A stretch of DNA of 64,000 nt from Stappia sp. WLB 29 (lineage in GTDB: Bacteria > Pseudomonadota > Alphaproteobacteria > Rhizobiales > Stappiaceae): assembly GCF_023507705.1 (NCBI RefSeq), contig NZ_JALBGD010000001.1, positions 372,001 to 436,000 of the forward strand. Direction: 5' to 3'. Position 1 is the stretch's first letter, and the number at the start of each line of letters is the position of its first letter. Shown piece by piece: positions 1 to 6,507 of this stretch. The notes below the pieces were generated by a model, which did no database searches, was not told the origin of the DNA, and was given only the letters and a program-made list of their open reading frames with translations. The position numbers and the translations under genes are program-made.

Positions 1-405
1 GCGGATCGACTTGAGCACGGTGGCGATGCGGTCGATGCCGCCCATCCGGCCATAGGCGCGCGATAGGGAATCGAAGTCGACCGAGGTCAGCGCATATGCC
101 TCCGGAGAGCCCGGCTGGAGATTGTAGAGCTTGAGGAAGTCCTCGCCGGTCACATGCGGCGGCAGACCCCTCACTTCGCCGACGCCGAGGTTGGTCGACG
201 GCTCGCGGAAGTAGACCGGCATCAGCTGGGCATGGATATCCGTCAGATGCACGAGGGTGACATTGCCGAGCGGCCGGAACGACAGAAGATCGTCCTGGGT
301 CAGGCTTTGCTGGGCGGCCAGCCGCGCCCACTGGCCGAAGCCGGAACCGCTGGTCAGGGCACCGGCGGCCACCGCCGCCATCAGGAACTCACGTCGCGAA
401 ATCAT
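1..405 (-). CDS. soxB: SoxB thiosulfohydrolase, N-terminal part (cut by window edge)
   Basis: Periplasmic dimanganese hydrolase that releases sulfate from thiosulfate bound to the SoxY carrier. Only the first 135 codons are inside the window. The start ATG gives MISRREFLMAAVAAGAL, a twin-arginine (SRREFL) export signal as expected for SoxB. The start of the metallophosphoesterase fold is visible as VHLTDIHAQL, with Asp56 and His58 the expected first metal ligands. It lies 146 nt behind soxA on the same strand, completing an X-Y-Z-A-B order. The C-terminal 5'-nucleotidase domain and any soxCD genes are outside the window, so it cannot be told whether the complete Sox pathway with sulfane dehydrogenase is present. 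Confidence 0.93.
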   Translation of the reverse strand, partial: MISRREFLMAAVAAGALTSGSGFGQWARLAAQQSLTQDDLLSFRPLGNVTLVHLTDIHAQLMPVYFREPSTNLGVGEVRGLPPHVTGEDFLKLYNLQPGSPEAYALTSVDFDSLSRAYGRMGGIDRIATVLKSIR

Positions 406-551
406 GCTCGCTCATCCACTTCCGGGTCGCCCGCCGCCTGGATTTGTTCGCACAGGCATAGCGGAGCCGTTGCGCCGCAACGGGCGCGAACGGAACATTC
501 TGTTGTCAAACGGGTCGGGGCGGCCCGCGCCACCCCGGATCGGGGGCGCGC

Positions 552-1406
552 CTAGTTGCGCACCGCCGGGGTCTCGACCGAAAGGCCCGTACCGCGCCAG
601 GCAAGATAGGTCTCCAGTGCGACGAATTCGTCGGAGCCGACGCCATAAGGCTCCGCCCGGACCTCCTGCATACAGCCCTTGAAGCGACGGTGCAGCGAGC
701 CGACCTTCTGCCATTTCAGGCGGTAGGTCGGGAAGCCGTTCGACTGGCCCTGGCTGAGATGATCGGCACGAATGTAGTTGCCGTAGTTGGTCTCGTGGCA
801 ACTCGCGCAAGCTAGGTCCAACTGACCGCTGCGTGCGTAATAGATTTCTTTTCCCTTGTCCCACCAGCTCTGCATGTTACCGGCCTTCAGGTCGAGCGCC
901 ACGGGCATGCCGCGGGACTGCAGGCCGACATAGGCGGTCATGCTCAGCATCTGGTCGGATTCCCATTTCCAGGCATCCGCGCCCATTCGTTCAGTCCGAC
1001 AGGCGTTGACATACTGCTCCATCGACATCGGCTTGCCGGCGGCCTCGTTCCACTTCGGCATGGAGGCGCGCACACCCTTCATGCTTTCCGAAGCATCGCC
1101 ATGACAGCTCTCGCAGGACTTGCCCGCGCTGCCCTCGACCGTAGACCAGAGCGCCTCGCCCTGCTCGACCATCAAAAACCCGGGATTGTTGAAGTCGTCG
1201 AGCTCCAGGTCCTGGGTTTCCTTGGTCCGGAACTCGAAGCCGGAAATGACCTCGCTCAGGGGATGCCCCTCGGGCGGCGCCACCCGCGTCACGATGATCG
1301 TACCGTCGATGCTCGGCATCTCGGTCTCGTCACCGTTCGCGGCGCCCGTCGCCAGGACCGCGATAGCGGCGGTGCCGACGATAAGTGTGCCCGCAAGTTT
1401 CTTCAT
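552..1406 (-). CDS. soxA: SoxA, dihaem c-type cytochrome subunit of SoxAX
   Basis: Catalytic subunit of the periplasmic SoxAX complex, which oxidatively couples thiosulfate to the SoxY cysteine. The protein is 284 aa with a Sec signal peptide (MKKLAGTLIVGTAAIAVLATGAANG). Two haem-binding motifs are present, C98-ESC101-H and C200-ASC203-H, so this is the dihaem type. Cys245 in the RRFKGCMQEVRAEPYG segment is the expected active-site cysteine and haem ligand. The start was placed at the ATG before the signal peptide; the open frame extends further upstream without homology. It follows soxZ by 86 nt and precedes soxB. Confidence 0.95.
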   Translation of the reverse strand: MKKLAGTLIVGTAAIAVLATGAANGDETEMPSIDGTIIVTRVAPPEGHPLSEVISGFEFRTKETQDLELDDFNNPGFLMVEQGEALWSTVEGSAGKSCESCHGDASESMKGVRASMPKWNEAAGKPMSMEQYVNACRTERMGADAWKWESDQMLSMTAYVGLQSRGMPVALDLKAGNMQSWWDKGKEIYYARSGQLDLACASCHETNYGNYIRADHLSQGQSNGFPTYRLKWQKVGSLHRRFKGCMQEVRAEPYGVGSDEFVALETYLAWRGTGLSVETPAVRN

Positions 1407-1492
1407 AAGCCTCCCCCTGTGATGCGGGCTGCCGACCCGCCTTATGCCGTTCGACTGTCCACCGGCGACCTCCATCGCCGGCAGGGGCCGCC

Positions 1493-1819
1493 TTACTCGA
1501 CGGTGATCTTGGATTCGCTGGAATAGACCGAGCCGTCGTCGTCCACCCAAGTGAACTTGAACGTGCCCGTCTCCGGCACCCTGGCGCTGAATTCCAGGTA
1601 GGGATTGGCCGAAATCGCCGGCTCGAGATCGCAGGAGAAGACAGGCTTCCCGTTGAACTCGCAGGTGAACTTGTTGATGATCGACCGGGGAATGACATTC
1701 CCCTGGTCGTCCTTGCGCTGGCCGGACTCCATCTTGTGGGAAATGAGGGTCTTGATCTGAATGACCTCGTCCTTGGACGCTGTCTTCGGCACCTTGACGC
1801 GGGGCTTGGAAGTGGACAT
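1493..1819 (-). CDS. soxZ: SoxZ, sulfur carrier scaffold
   Basis: SoxZ forms the SoxYZ heterodimer that carries sulfur intermediates on the SoxY cysteine. The 108-aa product has the normal family length and no signal peptide, as expected, because SoxZ is exported together with Tat-targeted SoxY. It is a compact immunoglobulin-like beta protein (KPRVKVPKTASKDEVIQIKT at the N-terminus and the conserved NKFTCEFNG segment). It sits between soxY and soxA in the usual Y-Z-A order, 52 nt from soxY. Confidence 0.95.
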   Translation of the reverse strand: MSTSKPRVKVPKTASKDEVIQIKTLISHKMESGQRKDDQGNVIPRSIINKFTCEFNGKPVFSCDLEPAISANPYLEFSARVPETGTFKFTWVDDDGSVYSSESKITVE

Positions 1820-1871
1820 CTCACGCTCCTGATGGCGATGAATGTTGAAGAATGGGCGCGGGCCGGAGGGC

Positions 1872-2324
1872 TTAGCCGCCGCAGCCGCCGATCGTCACCT
1901 TGACGGTCTTACGGTCCATGAAGACCTTGCCCGTCGACGTCTTGGCCAGCGCGATCACGTCCTGCGTCTTGGCAAGGCGCATCCGGGTGGTAGCATCCGC
2001 GGAACCCGACATGGACGAGAAGTGGAACGTCGCCACGCCCGGCTGCGGGTTGCCTGCAGCGAGCAGCATCACGGCGGTCACGTGGTCGGCTTCGGTCATC
2101 GGGCTGTCGACAGAAACGCCGATCGGCACGGTGTTGCCGTTCTCGGCGATCTCCGGCGCTGACAGCGAAACGGTGCCTGTCTCAACCGAGGCGCCGCCGG
2201 CAAAGGCATCGATGGCCGCCTGCATCTTGGCGTCTTCCGCCGCTGCAAGGCGCGGCAGGCCCGTCATTCCGAGAATGGCGGCTCCAGCACCAAAGGCCAG
2301 CGCCTGGCGTCGTGTCATGTTCAT
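1872..2324 (-). CDS. soxY: SoxY, thiosulfate carrier protein
   Basis: Covalent carrier of the Sox pathway: intermediates are bound to the cysteine of a swinging C-terminal arm. The 150-aa protein ends in exactly GGCGG, the diagnostic carrier motif. Its N-terminus (MNMTRRQALAFGAGAAILGM) is a twin-arginine signal, consistent with folded export together with SoxZ. The first of two in-frame ATGs two codons apart was taken as the start. It lies 56 nt downstream of soxX in the same unit. Confidence 0.96.
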   Translation of the reverse strand: MNMTRRQALAFGAGAAILGMTGLPRLAAAEDAKMQAAIDAFAGGASVETGTVSLSAPEIAENGNTVPIGVSVDSPMTEADHVTAVMLLAAGNPQPGVATFHFSSMSGSADATTRMRLAKTQDVIALAKTSTGKVFMDRKTVKVTIGGCGG

Positions 2325-2380
2325 CTTGAGTTCCTCGCGAAAGATCGACTGGTCGCAGCAGCCCGTCCGGCGTCCGCGGC

Positions 2381-2836
2381 TCAATCCTTGAGCGTCATCA
2401 GATAGGCGACCACATCCTCGACCTGCTGTGCGGTCATGATGGTCTTGCCGGCGAATTTCGGCGCCACCCGGTGAAAACCTTCGTTGCGGTAGAAGGCCGG
2501 CATAACGGTGCCCTCGTAGACCATCTTGGGATTGACGATGATCATACGCAGGGTCGCTTCGTCCCAGCGATCGGCAACGCCGTCGAGCGGCGGGCCGACT
2601 TCGCCATGGAACTGCTGATCGGACAGCTCCGTCGCCGTGTGGCAGGCGACGCAGTTGCCCAGCCGGCGATCGATCACGGCTTGGCGACCGGCAGCGGCGT
2701 CGCCGGGAACGCCTGTCAGCGATTTCGGAATGGTTCCGTCGACAACTTCGTAGGACACGATGTCTTCGGCAGCAGCCGTTGCAACGCCTGCAAGCAGGAC
2801 GCACGCGGCCGTCATACCCCTACGAAAGAGGTTCAT
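2381..2836 (-). CDS. soxX: SoxX, monohaem cytochrome c subunit of SoxAX
   Basis: Electron-accepting cytochrome partner of SoxA. The 151-aa precursor has a Sec signal peptide (about residues 1-23, ending ATAAAED) and one haem motif, C62-VAC65-H66. Met112 in the VMPAFYRNEGF segment is a likely distal haem ligand. The start was set at the ATG before the signal peptide; an upstream in-frame start would add 14 non-conserved residues. It is the first gene of soxXYZAB, with its own control region of 190 nt separating it from soxV. Confidence 0.94.
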   Translation of the reverse strand: MNLFRRGMTAACVLLAGVATAAAEDIVSYEVVDGTIPKSLTGVPGDAAAGRQAVIDRRLGNCVACHTATELSDQQFHGEVGPPLDGVADRWDEATLRMIIVNPKMVYEGTVMPAFYRNEGFHRVAPKFAGKTIMTAQQVEDVVAYLMTLKD

Positions 2837-2966
2837 AGGCTGTTTTCCTTCCCTCTGACCGGCTTGCGCCAGCGTCAAGCCGGCGTTCCCGGCCTTGTCT
2901 TCTTGGCGGCCGATTCAATCGACCTGTCGAAACCGTAGCACCATCGGGAAGGGCAATCAATTCACA

Positions 2967-2984
2967 TATTCATTTATGAGAATA
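2967..2984. promoter_or_regulatory. Probable SoxR operator upstream of soxX
   Basis: A perfect inverted repeat, TATTC-N8-GAATA, lies 131 bp before the soxX start in the gap between soxV and soxX. It matches the ATTC-N8-GAAT pattern known for the persulfide-responsive ArsR-family repressors SqrR and BigR. The gene for such a repressor lies about 1.5 kb away. Assignment to SoxR is an inference from motif and position. Confidence 0.65.
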
Positions 2985-3026
2985 CGTTGATGCGGCCGCA
3001 TTCTCCCCCAGGATGCGGGATCGAGC

Positions 3027-3767
3027 TTAACCTATGACGGCGAGAGCGGGAAACGTTTCGAGCAGCCAGAAGGAGAGCCGCGCCATCTGCCCGGTCATGA
3101 AGGCGACGCCGGTGATGATCAGGAACACGCCCATCACCCGCTCCACCGTCACCATGTGCTTGCGGAAGCGGCGCATGAACCGCATGAACGATCCGGCGAA
3201 AAGGCCCGCAATCAGGAACGGCACGCCGATCCCCAGCGCGTAGGAACCGAGCAGGACAGCCCCCTGCACCACCGATTCCTCGGTGCCGGCAACGAACAGG
3301 ATCGCCGCCAGGATCGGCCCCACGCACGGCGTCCAGCCGAAGGCGAAGGCAAGACCGATCACATAGGCGCCCAAAAGGCCCGCCGGCTTGCGCTCCACAT
3401 GCACCCGCGCCTCCCGGTACAGCAGGCCGATGCGGAACACGCCGAGGAAATGCAGGCCCATGACGATGATCGCCGCGCCCGCGATATAGCCGAGCACCTG
3501 AATATGCTGCGTGACGAACTGGCCGATGAAGGATGCGCTGGCACCCAGCGCCACGAACACGGTCGAGAAGCCGAGTACGAAGGCCAGAGAGGCGAAGAAC
3601 ACCTTGCGCGGATCGGCCCTTTCCTCCTCGCCTTCCCCCGTCAGTTGATCGAGGGAAACGCCGGCGAGAAAGCCGAGATAGGGCGGGACCAGCGGCAGGA
3701 CGCAAGGCGACACGAAGGAAAGGAGGCCCGCGAAAAACGCGCCGATGACTGTGACGTCCTGAAACAT
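3027..3767 (-). CDS. soxV: SoxV, CcdA-family thiol transporter
   Basis: Polytopic inner-membrane protein that passes reducing equivalents from cytoplasmic thioredoxin to periplasmic Sox proteins, keeping the SoxY cysteine reduced. The 246-aa sequence has the CcdA/DsbD-like hydrophobic pattern with about six membrane segments and the two redox cysteines, Cys22 in SFVSPCVLPLVPPYL and Cys148 in GWTPCVGP. It is divergent from soxS. The thioredoxin gene soxW, which follows soxV in several Sox loci, is absent: 190 nt of non-coding DNA leads straight to soxX. Confidence 0.92.
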   Translation of the reverse strand: MFQDVTVIGAFFAGLLSFVSPCVLPLVPPYLGFLAGVSLDQLTGEGEEERADPRKVFFASLAFVLGFSTVFVALGASASFIGQFVTQHIQVLGYIAGAAIIVMGLHFLGVFRIGLLYREARVHVERKPAGLLGAYVIGLAFAFGWTPCVGPILAAILFVAGTEESVVQGAVLLGSYALGIGVPFLIAGLFAGSFMRFMRRFRKHMVTVERVMGVFLIITGVAFMTGQMARLSFWLLETFPALAVIG

Positions 3768-3883
3768 GAGCCTACCTGCTTGCTGCCTGGGACCGGGCGG
3801 GACGCCGAGGTGAGCGGCGGTCCGATATCGCCAGGCATAACGGATACACGCTACACGGCAATGTGACCCCTTGCCTCAACTCG

Positions 3884-3901
3884 TATTCCTCTTTTCGCAT
3901 A
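3884..3901. promoter_or_regulatory. Probable SoxR operator in the soxV-soxS divergent region
   Basis: TATTC-N8-GCATA, an imperfect copy (9 of 10 arm positions) of the inverted repeat upstream of soxX. It lies in the 208-bp region between the divergent soxV and soxS starts, so a repressor bound here could control both directions. Paired operators at these two positions are known for SoxR-controlled sox loci in related Alphaproteobacteria. The match is by eye. Confidence 0.5.
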
Positions 3902-3975
3902 TGATCCACTTGTTTTGGTATAGGCTGGCGGGATAGACGTGTCCCCTCACCTTTTGGCGAGCAGGAAGAAAGATC

Positions 3976-4377
3976 ATGCGTTGGCCGGTCCCGACTCTGC
4001 CCCTGATGCTCGTGACGGCCCTCGCCGTTTTTGCCGCCCCGCAGGCGCGCGCAGCCGAACTCGTCATGTTCGAGCAGAAGGGCTGCGAATGGTGCATGCG
4101 CTGGCATGCGGAGATAGGGCCGATCTATCCCAAGACCGAGGAAGGCCGGCAGGCGCCACTTCGTCGCGTCGACATCCACGAGCCGATGCCCGATGATCTG
4201 GCATGGATGAAGGGCGAACGGTTCACGCCGAGCTTTGCGCTGATCGAGGATGGTCGTGAGATCGGCCGCATTCGCGGGTATCCCGGTGAAGACTTCTTCT
4301 GGGGCCTCCTGGGGCAGATGATCGAGAAGCTGACCCCTTCTGCCGAAGACGCGGACGATCGCCCTGCGGCCGGTTGA
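3976..4377 (+). CDS. soxS: SoxS, periplasmic thioredoxin
   Basis: Thiol-disulfide protein that reduces, and so reactivates, SoxYZ, fed with electrons by SoxV. The 133-aa precursor has a signal peptide (MRWPVPTLPLMLVTALAVFA, probable cleavage after the ARA near residue 26) and a redox motif C37-EWC40 right after a beta strand (AELVMFEQKG), as in the thioredoxin fold. FTPSFALIEDG carries the thioredoxin cis-proline (TPS). It heads the plus-strand soxS-soxR-soxT set. Confidence 0.9.
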   Translation: MRWPVPTLPLMLVTALAVFAAPQARAAELVMFEQKGCEWCMRWHAEIGPIYPKTEEGRQAPLRRVDIHEPMPDDLAWMKGERFTPSFALIEDGREIGRIRGYPGEDFFWGLLGQMIEKLTPSAEDADDRPAAG

Positions 4378-4479
4378 TCCGGGGCCATATGCGGATTGGC
4401 CGTCAAACCTGTATACTGAGAAACACCAAGTTCCGGCTCGCCCCGTTGCGCGAGCGGACCGACGACAAGGGATACGCAT

Positions 4480-4812
4480 TTGGCACTGCCGGGAATCAAG
4501 GAACTCAAGTGTTCGGACGACCTCGACAGGATCGTGGACCGCGCGAAGACCGCGAGTGACTTCCTGAAGGCCATTGCTCATGAGAGCCGCTTGCTCATCC
4601 TGTGCATCCTGGCGGAAGGGGAAAAGTCCGTCACGGAACTGGAGGCCCTGCTCTCGCTGCGCCAGCCGACCGTTTCCCAGCAGCTCGCACGCCTGCGAAT
4701 GGACAAGCTCGTCACGACGCGGCGCGAGGGAAAGACAGTCTACTACCGTCTGGCGAGCGACGACGCCCGCCAGATCATCGAGGCGGTCTACACCGTTTTC
4801 TGCCGGGATTGA
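4480..4812 (+). CDS. soxR: SoxR, ArsR-family persulfide-responsive repressor
   Basis: Small winged-helix regulator of the ArsR family; SoxR/SqrR/BigR proteins repress sulfur-oxidation genes until two cysteines form a polysulfide bridge. The 110-aa protein has the helix-turn-helix (TELEALLSLRQPTVSQQLAR) and wing (TTRREGKTVYYRL). Its three cysteines fall at positions 11, 42 and 108; the last two coincide with the sensing pair of BigR (42/108) and, shifted by one, of SqrR (41/107). The start is a TTG giving ALPGIKELKCSDDLDR; no ATG is suitably placed. It lies 102 nt behind soxS and 87 nt ahead of soxT. Likely targets are the two ATTC-N8-GAAT-like sites nearby. Confidence 0.9.
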   Translation: MALPGIKELKCSDDLDRIVDRAKTASDFLKAIAHESRLLILCILAEGEKSVTELEALLSLRQPTVSQQLARLRMDKLVTTRREGKTVYYRLASDDARQIIEAVYTVFCRD

Positions 4813-4899
4813 TCCGGCCTGAATGCCCTCCGGCGGACGACGGACCACCGGCGGAGACGATCGATAGATCCGGTCGTACGCGAGGGGGAGGCGCGGCCG

Positions 4900-5988
4900 A
4901 TGGAGATGCAGACATCCTTGGTGGTGGCGCTGTGCGGCTTTGCCGGCGGCGTTGTGCTGGGCCTCGCCGCGCGTGTCGGCCGGTTCTGCACCATGGGCGC
5001 GCTGGAGGACGCGTTTCTCGGCGGCGACATGAGGCGGCTGCGCAGCTGGGCGCTGGCGATTGCCGTTGCGATCGCGCTGACCCAGATCGCGACTGCTCTC
5101 GGCTATATCGATCCCGTGCGCTCGATCTACCTTCCCTCCACCCTCCCTTGGCTCGGCGCGATTGCCGGCGGGTTGATGTTCGGCATCGGCATGGCGCTTG
5201 TCGGCACCTGCGGGTTCGGCACGCTCGCCCGTATCGGCGGCGGCGACCTGCGCTCCGTCGTGACCTTTCTCGTCATGGCCGTCTCCGCCTACATGGCCAT
5301 GCGCGGGATCACCGGCGTCCTGCGCCAGGTCCTGATCGATCCCTTCACGCTGTCGTTTGCCTCGCTCGGCGGCACGGCGCTCGATGACATTCTCGACAAG
5401 GCACTCGGCATCGAGACCGGCGCGGCGCTGGGGCTCACCCTCGCCTGCATGCTGGGCGCCTGGACGTTGCGCGACGGCGCCTTCCGGTCCGAAACACGCC
5501 TCGTTGTCAGCGGCATCGCCGTCGGCCTTGCGATCACCGGCGGATGGCTTGCCACCGGCCTGCTCGGCAACAATCCGTTCGAGCCGCAAAAACTCGAATC
5601 CTTCACCTTCGTGCGCCCGCTCGGCGACGCGCTGGTCTATGTCATGACCTTTAGCGGCGCAACGCTGACCTTCGGCATCGGCTCGGTCTTCGGCGTGATC
5701 TTCGGGGCGGTTGCCGGCGCCTTGTTCAAGCGCGAGTTCCGCTGGGAGGCCTGCGACGACGTCCGGGAGCTTCGCCGCCACATGGTCGGCGCCTTCCTGA
5801 TGGGAACCGGCGGCATCCTTGCCTTCGGCTGCACCATCGGTCAGGGCATCACCGCGGCCTCGGTCCTGGCCGTGTCCGCGCCGCTGGTGATGCTGTCCAT
5901 CGCCGTCGGCGCACGCCTGGGCCTCGCCTGGCTGATCGAGGGCAGCATCATGGGCCTCTTCGGCCAGCGCGGCTCTCACGGCGCCTGA
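4900..5988 (+). CDS. soxT: SoxT-like YeeE/YedE family sulfur-compound transporter
   Basis: Integral membrane protein of 362 aa with about nine to ten hydrophobic segments, of the YeeE/YedE family whose characterised member takes up thiosulfate. Conserved cysteines lie in family-type motifs: Cys30 in GRFCTMGAL, GTCGFGTLARIGGGD, and GCTIGQGITAASVLA near the C-terminus. In sox loci a member of this family, SoxT, follows soxR. Its suggested roles are import of a sulfur compound or relay of the inducer signal to SoxR; the sequence alone does not decide between them. Confidence 0.87.
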   Translation: MEMQTSLVVALCGFAGGVVLGLAARVGRFCTMGALEDAFLGGDMRRLRSWALAIAVAIALTQIATALGYIDPVRSIYLPSTLPWLGAIAGGLMFGIGMALVGTCGFGTLARIGGGDLRSVVTFLVMAVSAYMAMRGITGVLRQVLIDPFTLSFASLGGTALDDILDKALGIETGAALGLTLACMLGAWTLRDGAFRSETRLVVSGIAVGLAITGGWLATGLLGNNPFEPQKLESFTFVRPLGDALVYVMTFSGATLTFGIGSVFGVIFGAVAGALFKREFRWEACDDVRELRRHMVGAFLMGTGGILAFGCTIGQGITAASVLAVSAPLVMLSIAVGARLGLAWLIEGSIMGLFGQRGSHGA

Positions 5989-6011
5989 CACCGGAACGGC
6001 AAAGGCGGCGC

Positions 6012-6036
6012 GGAGGCGCGGCGGCGCCTCCTTCTT
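6012..6036 (+). terminator. Terminator-like hairpin between convergent soxT and usp
   Basis: An 8-bp GC stem (GGAGGCGC / GCGCCTCC) with a GGCG loop is followed by TTCTT. It lies 23 nt after the soxT stop and just before the end of the convergent stress-protein gene. The T-run is short, so termination efficiency is uncertain. Confidence 0.5.
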
Positions 6037-6069
6037 GCCCGTACCCTCGCCGTTTGCGCTGCCGGCGCC

Positions 6070-6507
6070 TCAGCGCTCGCGCACGACGAGCACCGACACC
6101 CGCGCGTGACGGACCACCCGGGCCGCGTTCGGACCCAAAAGATAGTCTTTCAGCTCCGGCCGGTGCGAACCGATGACGATGAGATCGGCACCGACCTTGT
6201 CGGCCGCCACGAGGATCTCCTCGTAGATGTTGCCGTGGCCGATCACCGCCTGCACCCGCGTCCCCTTGGGCACATGCATATCGATGAAGCCGTGCAGCGC
6301 GTCGCGCGTCTTCTGGATCGCCGACTTCTCATAGTCGTCCGGGAAGAACGAACCGACGATGCTGCGGCCGAAATCCGGCACAGCGGTGAAGACATGCAGC
6401 GTGTCGTCCGCCCCCACCGTCTCCATGGCGGCAGTGATCACCTTGGCCGAGGTCGGCACATCGCCGAGATCGATACAGGCAAGAATATGCTTGAACATCG
6501 AACTCAT
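6070..6507 (-). CDS. Universal stress protein (UspA family) coupled to a TRAP transporter
   Basis: A single-domain Usp fold of 145 aa: N-terminal strand FKHILACIDLGD and a C-terminal nucleotide-binding segment (DLIVIGSHRPELKDYLLGPN) that resembles the ATP-binding G-x2-G-x9-G pattern only loosely. Its ATG overlaps the stop of the upstream permease by four bases (ATGA), so the two are translationally coupled. UspA proteins encoded with TRAP transporters, such as TeaD of Halomonas, are known to modulate transport, and the same role is inferred here. Confidence 0.88.
   Translation of the reverse strand: MSSMFKHILACIDLGDVPTSAKVITAAMETVGADDTLHVFTAVPDFGRSIVGSFFPDDYEKSAIQKTRDALHGFIDMHVPKGTRVQAVIGHGNIYEEILVAADKVGADLIVIGSHRPELKDYLLGPNAARVVRHARVSVLVVRER

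Noticed and set aside
3772-5991. Long minus-strand open frame opposite soxS, soxR and soxT
   Set aside because: Shadow of three well-supported plus-strand genes; no domain in its translation.
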